Shown: positions 54,346 to 62,635 of the stretch, piece after piece
Numbering within the stretch: the stretch's first letter is position 1
How the letters are laid out: every line of letters starts with the position of its first letter
DNA from: Loktanella sp. S4079
GTDB taxonomy: Bacteria; Pseudomonadota; Alphaproteobacteria; Rhodobacterales; Rhodobacteraceae
NCBI RefSeq assembly: GCF_000967725.1
Contig: NZ_JXYE01000002.1
Coordinates: 682,001-746,000, forward strand
Direction: 5' to 3'
DNA length: 64,000 nt
Notes under the pieces: model-generated
The model's input: the letters and a program-made list of their open reading frames with translations, nothing else
What the model was told of the DNA's origin: nothing
Database searches by the model: none
Translations under genes and position numbers: made by a program

Positions 54346-55524
54346 TCAGAACTGCTCTGCGTACATGGGTAAGTAGTCGATATAGTCCACTGGAATATCG
54401 TCATACTCATCATAGTAGACTGTGTTCGGACCCGAATCACCGTATTGTGTGACCTTCATTAGCCACGATTCGCTCTCGTCCCCATCGACTTCAATTCTTT
54501 CTTGCTTGATGTCGTTTTCAAAAAGCCAAATAATTGCGTCTCCGTCATCATACTCTGTGCCGGCAAAATACCGGTGACTATCATCATCGTATACGGACAG
54601 CTTACCGGACCAGCCATAGGCATCTGCATTATCCGAAATGTAAACTGCTTTTAGTTGGCCTTCCTCGTAAATGAGTTCTTTGCTCCGTCCGTCATCATAC
54701 TGCGTTGTAGACTGTGCAATTCTACCATCGCTGTCGTAGTTAAAGACGATCGAATCCCAGGTCTCTGCGTTCTCGAGGTCCAGCTTGATAGTTTCGACAT
54801 TCTTTCCATTTTCGAAAAACTCTTCTTTCGAAACGCCATTGTCATAGGTGGTCTCGCGATGCTCAAGTTCGCCGGACGCATCATAGATCGTGTAGATACT
54901 CTCCCAGGAATATGCGCCTCCGTCTTCTGAGGGCGCTTCCCATGGTAAGAAACCATCGTATTGCTCCGTTGCTCTTCGGGTGCCGTTCTCAAAAGATTCG
55001 TACTTTATTTGGCCGCTATCGTAGAGCGTTGTACGATTTAATTTGCTTCCATACTCGTCGTAGATCGTTTCAATGGAAGTCCAATTCGCAACATCATTCT
55101 GATCGCGTTTATATGAAAACGCTATTTGCCCTGCTTCGTACTCTTCATAGAGGCCTATTCCATTATCATAGAGTACGGAACGCTCGGAAATTTCCCCATT
55201 TTCAGTGTAGGTTGCGAAGATATGGTCCCAGCTTTTCGCGTTGTTATGGTCGATTTGTACGAACTCACTGAGTTGACCCAGTTCGTAATACCACTGGTAT
55301 GAAATGCCATTATCCAAGACGGTGCCGCGCGAGGAAAGATTTCCATATTGATCGAATTCGCTCAGTTTATAATTCCAGTTTGAAATATCCAAAGTATCGA
55401 CCTGCGCGATAAATTGTATTTGCCCCCCGAGAAAACTTTCTATTTTTTGAATACCATTGTCGTAAGATGTAATTCTTTCGATGATTTCTCCATAGTCATC
55501 AAAGACAGTTTCAATCGTGTCCCA
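54346..55524 (-). repeat. Coding tandem repeat array, 147-base period
   Basis: The eight protein repeats correspond to a 147-base period (49 codons) from the codon of Trp15 to the stop. The DNA of the copies is quite diverged while the aromatic, Asp-Gly and Gly-Gln positions stay, which argues for old duplication under selection. Confidence 0.75.
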
Positions 55525-55566
55525 GCTGTATTGGTCGTTCGTGTCGGTAACAATTGACGAGCTCAT
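54346..55566 (-). CDS. Acidic tandem-repeat protein (eight 49-residue units), unknown family
   Basis: A 406-residue, highly acidic, Tyr/Asp/Glu-rich protein made almost entirely of repeats. Conserved tryptophans at residues 15, 64, 113, 162, 221, 270, 319 and 368 start units of exactly 49 residues. The fourth unit carries a ten-residue insert and the last is truncated. The pattern is W-D/E-x-I, then YDxxG, R-x-T, YDNG, FExGQ, and a D-rich tail with N-A. It distantly recalls YD/Rhs and MORN-like beta-hairpin repeats, but I cannot assign it. There is no signal peptide or membrane segment. Start 55566 follows 'ggaaag'. The gene is visibly AT-richer than its core neighbours. It is convergent with luxR. 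Confidence 0.8.
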   Translation of the reverse strand: MSSSIVTDTNDQYSWDTIETVFDDYGEIIERITSYDNGIQKIESFLGGQIQFIAQVDTLDISNWNYKLSEFDQYGNLSSRGTVLDNGISYQWYYELGQLSEFVQIDHNNAKSWDHIFATYTENGEISERSVLYDNGIGLYEEYEAGQIAFSYKRDQNDVANWTSIETIYDEYGSKLNRTTLYDSGQIKYESFENGTRRATEQYDGFLPWEAPSEDGGAYSWESIYTIYDASGELEHRETTYDNGVSKEEFFENGKNVETIKLDLENAETWDSIVFNYDSDGRIAQSTTQYDDGRSKELIYEEGQLKAVYISDNADAYGWSGKLSVYDDDSHRYFAGTEYDDGDAIIWLFENDIKQERIEVDGDESESWLMKVTQYGDSGPNTVYYDEYDDIPVDYIDYLPMYAEQF

Positions 55567-55650
55567 TATCGTCTTTCCAAAATGTAATGCGTTCAACGTA
55601 TAATTGCACAGTCTCAGTTGAGTGAAATAGTAAACTTTGGCTTTCGGCAC

Positions 55651-55681
55651 AAAAAAGCCCACTGAAATCTCAGCGGGCTTT
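55651..55681 (-). terminator. Rho-independent terminator of rpsB-tsf
   Basis: On the minus strand AAAGCCC(G)CTGA pairs with TCAG(T)GGGCTTT around a four-base loop (GATT), with one G-T pair, and runs into TTTTTT. It is 27 bases past the tsf stop. The base-pairing and T-run are textbook quality. Confidence 0.92.
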
Positions 55682-55707
55682 AAAGCAATATAGATAGTCG
55701 GATTTAA

Positions 55708-56580
55708 TTATACGTTTAGTTTCGCAACTTCTGCAGCAAAGTCTTCTTCGACTTTTTCGACGCCTTCACCAACAGCCAAACGTGCGTAAGCAGTGATCTC
55801 TACGCCAGCTTCTTTCGCAGCTTCAGCGACGGTCAGGTCTGGGTTCACAACGAACTGTTGGTTGAGCAGAGTGATTTCAGCCATGTACTTTTTCATACGG
55901 CCAACGATCATCTTTTCGATCACAGCTTCTGGCTTGCCAGATTCACGTGCGATGTCCATTTGAACTTGTTTTTCTTTTTCGACCACTGCTGGGTCCAGAT
56001 CATCCTCGGACAGCGCAGCAGGGTTTGCAGCAGCGATGTGCATTGCAACCTGACGGCCGAACTCTTCGTTTTCGCCGCTCAGTGCGACGAGAACGCCGAT
56101 GTTACCCATGCCAGCAGTTACAGCGTTATGGACGTAGTTCACAACGGATGCGCCTTCGACTTTGGTCATGCGGCGAACGGACATGTTTTCGCCAATCACA
56201 GCAACAGCGTCAGTCACAGTCTGCTCAACAGATTTGCCGTCCAGATCAGCCGCTTTCAGCGCGTCAACATCTGCAACACCCAGAGCAACCTGTGTGATTT
56301 TGCCTACCATTGCTTGGAAGTCAGCGTTTTTCGCAACGAAGTCTGTTTCAGAGTTCACTTCGACAGCAACACCTGTGCCACCGGAAACCGCAACAGAAAC
56401 CAAACCTTCAGCAGCTGTACGGCCAGCTTTTTTCGCAGCTTTTGCGAGGCCTTTTGTGCGCAGCCAGTCAACAGCAGCTTCAATATCGCCATTGTTTTCG
56501 GTCAACGCTTTTTTTGCGTCCATCATGCCTGCGCCAGTGCTGTCGCGCAGTTCTTTCACCATTGCAGCGGTGATTGCCAT
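55708..56580 (-). CDS. tsf: Elongation factor Ts
   Basis: Guanine-nucleotide exchange factor for EF-Tu. It has the N-terminal UBA-like region '[22 protein letters not shown]', the EF-Tu contact 'SETDFVAKN' and two dimer-like core repeats. The 290 residues are normal for alphaproteobacteria. I start at 56580 ('aaggagag' upstream), not at the longer frame to 56610. Its codons are strongly biased to A-ending forms, marking high expression. It is the second gene of the rpsB-tsf operon. Confidence 0.97.
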   Translation of the reverse strand: MAITAAMVKELRDSTGAGMMDAKKALTENNGDIEAAVDWLRTKGLAKAAKKAGRTAAEGLVSVAVSGGTGVAVEVNSETDFVAKNADFQAMVGKITQVALGVADVDALKAADLDGKSVEQTVTDAVAVIGENMSVRRMTKVEGASVVNYVHNAVTAGMGNIGVLVALSGENEEFGRQVAMHIAAANPAALSEDDLDPAVVEKEKQVQMDIARESGKPEAVIEKMIVGRMKKYMAEITLLNQQFVVNPDLTVAEAAKEAGVEITAYARLAVGEGVEKVEEDFAAEVAKLNV

Positions 56581-56614
56581 GTTATCTCTCCTTAAACGGA
56601 ATTCATTCATCTGT

Positions 56615-56638
56615 GGGAAGGGGGTAATCCCCCTACCC
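56615..56638. promoter_or_regulatory. Hairpin in the rpsB-tsf intercistronic gap
   Basis: AGGGGG-TAAT-CCCCCT, extended by GGG/CCC across an A-A mismatch. There is no T-run on the operon strand. It could tune the S2 to EF-Ts ratio as a weak attenuator or RNA-processing signal. Confidence 0.5.
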
Positions 56639-56654
56639 GACCGTTTTGTGACGC

Positions 56655-57422
56655 TTATTCAGCAGCAGCTTCTTCAGCCAGAACTTCTTCGGCCAGCTCT
56701 TCCATGGCGCCCATGTCAACGCCTGCAGCGCCGAGTTGAGCGGACATGCCGTCCAGTGCTGCGCGAGCAGCAAGGTCAGTGTAGAGCGCGATCGCACGTG
56801 CTGCGTCGTCGTTGCCTGGGATCACATAGTCAACGCCTTCTGGTGAGCAGTTTGTATCAACAACTGCTACAACTGGGATACCCAGTTTTTTCGCTTCTGC
56901 GATGGCCAGATCTTCTTTGTTGACGTCGATGACGAAAAGCAGGTCAGGAACGCCGCCCATTTCGCGGATACCGCCCAAAGACGCTTCGAGTTTCGCCTGT
57001 TCACGCTCCATGCCCAGACGCTCTTTTTTGGTCAGGCCAGCAAAACCAGTTGCAGAAGCTTCGTCGATTGCTTTAAGACGGTTGATCGACTGAGAAACTG
57101 TCTGCCAGTTTGTCAGTGTGCCGCCCAACCAACGGTGGTTCATGTAGAACTGTGCGGATTTCTCGGCAGCTTCCAAGATTGGTTTCGCTGCTTGGCGTTT
57201 GGTGCCAACGAACAGAACGCGGCCGCCTTTGGCAACGGTGTCGCGGATAACTTGCAGAGCCTGATCCAGCATTGGAACAGTCTGTGTCAGGTCCATGATG
57301 TGGATGCCGTTGCGCGAACCGTAGATGTACTGACCCATTTTAGGGTTCCAGCGCGCGGTCTGGTGACCAAAGTGAACGCCAGCTTCGAGCAGTTGACGCA
57401 TGGAGAACTCAGGAAGAGCCAT
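56655..57422 (-). CDS. rpsB: 30S ribosomal protein S2
   Basis: Small-subunit protein S2. Landmarks are '[20 protein letters not shown]', '[13 protein letters not shown]', 'FVGTKRQA', '[16 protein letters not shown]', and '[20 protein letters not shown]' with '[20 protein letters not shown]'. The 255 residues end in a Glu/Ala-rich tail ([15 protein letters not shown]). Upstream 'aaaaggaaa' is the ribosome site. The ~200-base gap before it should hold the operon promoter and possible S2 feedback site. Confidence 0.98.
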   Translation of the reverse strand: MALPEFSMRQLLEAGVHFGHQTARWNPKMGQYIYGSRNGIHIMDLTQTVPMLDQALQVIRDTVAKGGRVLFVGTKRQAAKPILEAAEKSAQFYMNHRWLGGTLTNWQTVSQSINRLKAIDEASATGFAGLTKKERLGMEREQAKLEASLGGIREMGGVPDLLFVIDVNKEDLAIAEAKKLGIPVVAVVDTNCSPEGVDYVIPGNDDAARAIALYTDLAARAALDGMSAQLGAAGVDMGAMEELAEEVLAEEAAAE

Positions 57423-57585
57423 GTCTTTTTTCCTTTTCCGGTTTCAACCTCAGCGGGGGAAGATCCTGAAACATTCAGAACAACCGTTGGACCCTTTGGG
57501 ATGTCTCCCCATTGGACCCGTCCCCGCCTGCGGGATTAAGTGGGTGCGCTTTAACCGCCCATCGCGCCGGACGCAACCCTTTGGA

Positions 57586-57607
57586 TGCCTCCGGCGGGAG
57601 TATTTTG
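57586..57607. repeat. Short intergenic palindrome of a type common in Rhodobacterales
   Basis: 'gcctccggcgggagtatttt' holds a CTCC-GGCG-GGAG hairpin followed by TATTTT. From memory, very similar text recurs in intergenic regions of many Rhodobacterales genomes, often near gene ends. Here it lies between the rpsB start and the hupE-family stop. Confidence 0.5.
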
Positions 57608-57626
57608 TACAAAGCGAGGGTTTATT

Positions 57627-58976
57627 TTAAAGAAAGACCCGCTCGATGAACCAATAGGCGCCTATGACCGCAATCGCGATCGAGGCTGGGATTGCGACGA
57701 TGCGCCGGAAGGCATCGACCTGATCGCGCAGTTGGATCGATCCTATGCAGAGAACAAAGATGAGCGCCAACGGGCCGGTGAAAAGCCAGACAGGGCCTTC
57801 GGCCAATGTTTGCAACCCTGATGGGTTCAATATCGAGAGCGCAACAGCGGCGATCAAGAGTACGGCATAGAGGGCAAAGCCTTGGTTGGCCTCGTTCGCG
57901 CCGCGGTCGATGCGCAGTGCTTGCCAGACGCAGAGGAACATGACGGCGATGACGGCGAGCTGTCCAACCTCGACCCCAATGTTGAACCCGATCAGCGCTG
58001 GAATGAACGCATGGTCCGGCAGGCCGAATTCAGCAAGGACAGAAGCAAAGCCGAGACCGTGAAGAAGACCGAAGCCAAAGACGACAATTGGCCTCCAGCG
58101 GCTTAGGCCTTTGGTAAAGATGTTTTCGAGCGCGACAAAGACGATAGATGCGGCGATGAGAGGTTCGACAATGCTGCCGGGTAAGCGCACGTAGCCCAAT
58201 GCAGCAAGCGCGAGCGTGAGTGTATGCGCCAAGGTAAAGAGAGAGACCTGTGTCAACAGCGGCCCAATTCGTGCGGACAAGAAAAACAGCCCTAAGACAA
58301 AGAGGATGTGGTCGAGACCCTTTGGCACAATATGGTCAAATCCAATCGGAATATAGGCGCCAAAGACCTGCCAGCCTGTCTGGAGCGATCCGCCTTGGAT
58401 CAAGAACGGCTCTGTCGTGGCACCCTGGTTCAGGGTTGCAGTATAGGCTTCGCCGTCAACATCGTTTTGGCGCACGATCAACGTGCCATATGCGCTATCC
58501 CAACCGATCTGAAAATGTGTCGCATCCGTTGGATAGCTACCCGTCAGTCGCAAGGTGCTGATACGAATAACGCTTTCGTTTTCAGATTCATGAACGGTGA
58601 TATCCATTTCAGCAAAATCGATAGGGGTCCCATCGGCGTTTGCTGAAAAATTGTCGAAGAAGATGGGCCAGTAATCTGCAAAGCGTGTTTCGATTTCGTC
58701 AGGCGCTAAGCCGCGTAGCGCGTCATAATCGGCTGCGTTTTCGGCTGCATCTGTGTCTTCGACAGTGCTCAGGTCAACGTTTGCGAGCAGTGCTTCAGCA
58801 TTGACGTCGATTTCAACATTCAAGCTGCCTTCAGAGGCGCTGAGGTTCATGATACTCGGGAGAACTTCATGCGCTTGTGCCATCCCGCTGACGATCAACA
58901 TTAGCGTGATCATGCTTGACAATATCGAGCGATGAACGACCTTTGCGGCGTTGGACAAGGAAACACCTATGCGCAT
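57627..58976 (-). CDS. HupE/UreJ family membrane protein
   Basis: A 449-residue protein of the HupE/UreJ_2 family, implicated in nickel or cobalt (or other metal) uptake. An N-terminal signal sequence ends at 'SGMAQA', followed by 'HEVLPS'. A ~200-residue periplasmic part follows, then six to eight membrane spans. The signature 'GFDHIVPKGLDHILFVLGLF' is the histidine/aspartate metal motif, with further histidines in 'FTLAHTLTLALA', 'GLLHGLGFA' and 'GFNIGVEVGQ'. The start is uncertain: ATG 58976 overlaps the divergent DUF4198 gene by eight bases. A TTG at 58958 with 'aggtg' upstream, or ATG 58913, would remove or reduce the overlap. Confidence 0.88.
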   Translation of the reverse strand: MRIGVSLSNAAKVVHRSILSSMITLMLIVSGMAQAHEVLPSIMNLSASEGSLNVEIDVNAEALLANVDLSTVEDTDAAENAADYDALRGLAPDEIETRFADYWPIFFDNFSANADGTPIDFAEMDITVHESENESVIRISTLRLTGSYPTDATHFQIGWDSAYGTLIVRQNDVDGEAYTATLNQGATTEPFLIQGGSLQTGWQVFGAYIPIGFDHIVPKGLDHILFVLGLFFLSARIGPLLTQVSLFTLAHTLTLALAALGYVRLPGSIVEPLIAASIVFVALENIFTKGLSRWRPIVVFGFGLLHGLGFASVLAEFGLPDHAFIPALIGFNIGVEVGQLAVIAVMFLCVWQALRIDRGANEANQGFALYAVLLIAAVALSILNPSGLQTLAEGPVWLFTGPLALIFVLCIGSIQLRDQVDAFRRIVAIPASIAIAVIGAYWFIERVFL

Positions 58977-59769
58977 TTTTGCTTTTCTCTTTTCTGTAAT
59001 TGCGATGCCGGCTGTGGCCCACGAGTTTTGGTTGGAACCAATAGCTTATCAGATTGATCCGGACGGTAGCCTTGAGGCGCATATTGTCAATGGTCAGAAT
59101 TTCGTTGGCACGCGTCAGGTGTATTTACCACAACGGTTGGTGCATTTCGTGAACATTGCGGGTGAAACCGGGCGGAATGTTGAAGGGCGCATGGGGGATC
59201 GCCCTGCGCTGAACCAGGCCCCGGTCGCAGAAGGCCTGAATGTCGTCGCCTATCAATCCACCAATGCGACAGTTGATTATGCAACTTGGGAAAAGTTCCA
59301 GAATTTCGTGGATCACAAGGATTTCGGCGATGTTTTGTCACGCCAGCGCGCGCGCGGGCTGCCAGAGGCTGATTTTAAAGAGATCTATTCACGCTATTCC
59401 AAGACATTGATCGCCGTTGGCGATGGTGCTGGGCAGGACTTGCGCGTGGGACTTGAGACCGAAATCGTCGCGCTGAACAACCCTTACACGGATGACCTAC
59501 AAGACGGCATGACCGTACAGGTGTTTTATCGGCATGATCCGCGCGCAGATGTTCAAGTTGAAGTTTTTGAAAAGCAGCCAGATGGTGCGGTCGCGGTGAC
59601 GTACCACCGCACAAACACCGATGGCATTGCGCAATTTCCTGTCATCGCGGGCAATAGTTACATGGTCGATGCTGTCGTCTTGCGAGAGCCCGCTGCCGCG
59701 ATAGCTGCGGAAACAGGCGCGGTTTGGGAAACGCTTTGGGCGAATTTGACATTTGCGGTGCCAAAATGA
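58969..59769 (+). CDS. DUF4198 (NikM-like) periplasmic protein
   Basis: A 266-residue secreted protein. The signal peptide 'MRIFAFLFSVIAMPAVA' is followed by 'HEFWLEPIAYQ', the typical DUF4198 beginning with its potential metal-binding histidine right after cleavage. A C-terminal beta-rich part includes 'VQVFYRHDPRADVQVEVFEK'. DUF4198 proteins accompany nickel/cobalt transport components. Here the divergent HupE-family gene is the likely partner. The start at 58969 has 'caagg' upstream. The ORF is coupled downstream to DUF6500 by ATGA. Confidence 0.9.
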   Translation: MRIFAFLFSVIAMPAVAHEFWLEPIAYQIDPDGSLEAHIVNGQNFVGTRQVYLPQRLVHFVNIAGETGRNVEGRMGDRPALNQAPVAEGLNVVAYQSTNATVDYATWEKFQNFVDHKDFGDVLSRQRARGLPEADFKEIYSRYSKTLIAVGDGAGQDLRVGLETEIVALNNPYTDDLQDGMTVQVFYRHDPRADVQVEVFEKQPDGAVAVTYHRTNTDGIAQFPVIAGNSYMVDAVVLREPAAAIAAETGAVWETLWANLTFAVPK

Positions 59770-59984
59770 AGCAAAACTTGCGTGCCAAAATAGTGGCCAC
59801 CTGCGACAAGAAAATCGCGCAAAAGGGCGAGAATGTCGGCCTCTCGTTTTATGCGTTTTTCACCAACAAGAACGACGATCCTGAAACGCTCATGGCCTGT
59901 GCGACATGGTGGATTGAAACGCATCAGCTCGACCATTTTGAAAAGGCGATCAAAATTCGCAAAATGGTGGCCGATGGGCTGTGA
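59766..59984 (+). CDS. DUF6500 family small protein
   Basis: A 72-residue protein matching the DUF6500 pattern I know from Rhodobacterales: 'LRAKIVATCDKKIAQKGENV', 'LSFYAFFTNKND', 'ACATWWIETHQLDHFEKAIK'. It is cytoplasmic and probably helical, with conserved Trp-Trp and His residues. Start 59766 overlaps the DUF4198 stop (ATGA). It is placed between a metal-uptake gene and psuK. Function unknown. Confidence 0.8.
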   Translation: MKQNLRAKIVATCDKKIAQKGENVGLSFYAFFTNKNDDPETLMACATWWIETHQLDHFEKAIKIRKMVADGL

Positions 59985-60025
59985 CTGCGCTTGCGGTTCG
60001 CTGCGTGCTCGGTCAGAACAGGCAA

Positions 60026-60919
60026 ATGACAAACTCTGCTGATATTCTTTGTATTGGGTCCGTCCTGTGGGATGTGATCGGCCGCACCGCGAGCTCTATG
60101 CGTGTGGGGTCCGATGTTCCGGGGCGGATCACACGTTTACCCGGTGGTGTTGCGATGAACATCGCAATGACCCTGCGCCGCTTTGGCATGACCCCTGCCC
60201 TTTTGACCGCGATCGGTCGTGATGCCGAGGGTGATGAACTGGTCGCCGAGGCAACCCGTATGGGTATGATTTGCGATCACATCTATCGGTCTGATGACTT
60301 GCCTACTGATGTCTATATGGCGGTGGAAGGTGCGAACGGGCTGATTGCTGCAATCGCCGATGCGCATTCGCTTGAGGCTGCGGGCGATAAGATCCTCCGG
60401 GCTTTGGCGAATGGTGCGCTTGGGTCAGCTGATCGCCCATATGCGGGGACGGTCGCGCTTGATGGAAATCTGACCGAAGAGCTCCTCCAAGAGATCGCGC
60501 GTTCCGAACTCTTTCGCAGCGCAGATTTACGCGTGGCACCTGCCTCACCCGGTAAGGCGGAGCGCCTGCTCGCCCTGCTCGGCCATCCTTCGGCGACACT
60601 CTATGTGAACCTCGAAGAAGCGAGTTTGCTGTGTCACACGGAATTTGACGACAGCGCTGCCGCGGCGCTGGCCCTTACGAAACGTGGTGCGCACCGTGTG
60701 CTGGTCACCGATGGCGGAAAATCTGCTTCAGAGGCGACAGGCCAAGATATCATCACGCAAACCCCGCCAGCGGTCATGGTGACCCGCGTCACCGGTGCTG
60801 GCGACACTTTTATGGCTGCCCATATCGCGTCCGAGGCTGAAGGAATGAACCGTTCAGACGCATTACAACGCGCGTTGAATGCCGCCGCGACCTACGTATC
60901 CGGAGAAACACCCCTATGA
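60026..60919 (+). CDS. psuK: PfkB-family kinase, probable pseudouridine kinase
   Basis: A 297-residue ribokinase-fold sugar/nucleoside kinase. The first signature is the 'GGVAMNIAMTLRRFG' region. The second is 'TGAGDTFMAAHI', with the catalytic Asp and anion hole. 'DLPTDVYMAV' marks the substrate lid. It overlaps psuG by four bases, so it most likely phosphorylates pseudouridine to feed the glycosidase, a kinase-glycosidase pair known in E. coli. Start 60026; the frame reaching upstream to 59981 overlaps DUF6500. Confidence 0.9.
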   Translation: MTNSADILCIGSVLWDVIGRTASSMRVGSDVPGRITRLPGGVAMNIAMTLRRFGMTPALLTAIGRDAEGDELVAEATRMGMICDHIYRSDDLPTDVYMAVEGANGLIAAIADAHSLEAAGDKILRALANGALGSADRPYAGTVALDGNLTEELLQEIARSELFRSADLRVAPASPGKAERLLALLGHPSATLYVNLEEASLLCHTEFDDSAAAALALTKRGAHRVLVTDGGKSASEATGQDIITQTPPAVMVTRVTGAGDTFMAAHIASEAEGMNRSDALQRALNAAATYVSGETPL

Positions 60920-61830
60920 CCATCTCAATCCACTACAGCACCGAAGTTGCACATGCGCGCGCAGATGGCCGCCCTATTGTGGCTTTGGAAAGCACAATTA
61001 TCACGCACGGCATGCCCTTTCCGCAGAACGTGGAAACCGCGCGCCTTGTCGAAGCTGACGTGCGCGACGCGGGGGCTGTTCCTGCAACGATTGCCGTCAT
61101 TGACGGTTTGCTACACGTGGGGCTTGAGGCCGATCAACTAGATCAACTGGGCCAAGCTGAAAACGTCGCCAAGCTATCGCGTGCTGATATGGCTGCTTGT
61201 ATTGCCACAGGCGGAACCGGAGCGACAACGGTGGCGGCGACGATGATCGCGGCGCATCTTGCGGGCATTCATGTCTTTGCAACTGGTGGTATCGGCGGGG
61301 TTCATCGCGGTGCGGAACTCAGCTTTGACATCTCTGCCGACCTACAGGAATTGGCGCAAACACCTGTCACTGTCGTTGGTGCAGGTGCAAAAGCGATTTT
61401 GGATTTGCCCAAGACTTTTGAGGTGCTTGAAACGCTTGGTGTTCCTGTGATTGCGTTTGGCCAAAACGTTTTGCCTGCATTTTGGTCGGCGCAAAGCGAC
61501 CTCGCCGCGCCAATACGCATGGATGCGGCCGTTGACATTGCGCGCGCACAGTTGACGCGCACCGCAATGGGGCTGTCGGGTGGACAACTCGTTGCAAATC
61601 CTATCCCTGCCGCGGACCAGATCCCTGCTGATGCACTGGCTCCGATTATTTCGCAAGCCTTGCAAGAAGCAGAGGATCAAAACATCAGCGCCAAGGCTGT
61701 GACGCCCTTCTTGCTTGGGCGTATTTTTGAACTCACCGAGGGTCGTTCACTGACAGCAAATATCGCACTTGTTCGAAACAATGCGCGTCTGGCTGCTCAA
61801 ATTGCAATCGAACTGGCAAAAATATCATAA
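60916..61830 (+). CDS. psuG: Pseudouridine-5'-phosphate glycosidase
   Basis: Splits pseudouridine 5'-phosphate to uracil and ribose 5-phosphate, allowing pseudouridine from RNA turnover to be used. Motifs are 'VALESTIITHGMPFPQNVET', 'TIAVIDG', 'GGTGATTVAATM', 'FATGGIGGVHRGAE', 'VVGAGAKAILDLPKTFEVLE' and 'NPIPAADQIP'. The 304 residues match the family. It is translationally coupled to psuK by ATGA. Confidence 0.97.
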   Translation: MTISIHYSTEVAHARADGRPIVALESTIITHGMPFPQNVETARLVEADVRDAGAVPATIAVIDGLLHVGLEADQLDQLGQAENVAKLSRADMAACIATGGTGATTVAATMIAAHLAGIHVFATGGIGGVHRGAELSFDISADLQELAQTPVTVVGAGAKAILDLPKTFEVLETLGVPVIAFGQNVLPAFWSAQSDLAAPIRMDAAVDIARAQLTRTAMGLSGGQLVANPIPAADQIPADALAPIISQALQEAEDQNISAKAVTPFLLGRIFELTEGRSLTANIALVRNNARLAAQIAIELAKIS

Positions 61831-61840
61831 AGCTTTATCA

Positions 61841-61867
61841 GGCGGGCTTGTCGGCTGATGGCCCGCC
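61841..61867. terminator. GC-rich hairpin after psuG
   Basis: GGCGGGC / GCCCGCC with a 13-base loop lies just past the psuG stop. The T-run is absent, so it is a weak terminator or mRNA-end stabiliser. Confidence 0.5.
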
Positions 61868-61906
61868 CCCTAGATCAAACATCAGAGCGATTTTGAGAAT
61901 AAACAC

Positions 61907-62635
61907 ATGATTGAAGCGTCAAATGACGATCCAAAACGCCGTGGCCGATTGCGGCTGTTTGCGCGGCTCCGTAGCAACTTTCTAGCTGGGCTTATCATTG
62001 TTGCGCCAATTGGTTTGACGCTTTGGTTGATCTGGACTGTTGTGGGCTGGATCGACAGTTGGGTCTGGCCATTTGTGCCGGATGCATATCATCCAGAAGC
62101 ACTGATCAATCGCATTCTTAACCGTGGTCCTGCGGATCAAATCACGGTGAATGTACGCGGCATTGGCGTATTCATCTTTCTCATCTTTACCGTTCTGGTC
62201 GGCTGGATTGGTAAGGGGCTGATTGGGCGGTCATTCTTGGGGATCGGCGAACGCCTTGTTGATCGGATGCCCGTGGTTCGGTCGGTCTACAACGCTGCCA
62301 AGCAATTGGCAGAAACGGTTTTTTCTCAGCGAGATACCTCTTTTGATAAGGCCTGTATGGTCGAATACCCGCGCAAGGGAATATGGGCGATTGCGTTTAT
62401 TTCGACCAATGCCAAGGGCGAGATCGAGAAAAAACTGACCAATGGTGAACCCGTCGTGACCGTATTCTTACCGACAACGCCTAACCCCACATCCGGGTTC
62501 TTGCTGTTTTTGCCTGAAAGCGAGGTCAAAGTTCTCGACATGACGGTTGAGGATGCAGCGAAACTGGTGATCTCGGCGGGTCTTGTCTACCCAGCGAAAA
62601 AGAATGGCACCGAACAGATTGAGGACGCGAGTTAA
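61907..62635 (+). CDS. DUF502 family membrane protein
   Basis: A 242-residue inner-membrane protein. It has two N-terminal spans ('FLAGLIIVAPIGLTLWLIWT' and 'GIGVFIFLIFTVLVGWIGKG') and a soluble domain with 'RMPVVRSVYNAAKQLAETVF' and 'TVFLPTTPNPTSGFLLFLPE', the family signature. DUF502 proteins are widely conserved but have no agreed function. It is adjacent to argO with no gap (TAAGTG). Confidence 0.92.
   Translation: MIEASNDDPKRRGRLRLFARLRSNFLAGLIIVAPIGLTLWLIWTVVGWIDSWVWPFVPDAYHPEALINRILNRGPADQITVNVRGIGVFIFLIFTVLVGWIGKGLIGRSFLGIGERLVDRMPVVRSVYNAAKQLAETVFSQRDTSFDKACMVEYPRKGIWAIAFISTNAKGEIEKKLTNGEPVVTVFLPTTPNPTSGFLLFLPESEVKVLDMTVEDAAKLVISAGLVYPAKKNGTEQIEDAS

Noticed and set aside
55858..56923. 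Two long plus-strand frames opposite tsf and rpsB
   Set aside because: They are Ser/Cys/Gln-rich translations antisense to two highly expressed core genes. They arise from the codon bias of those genes.
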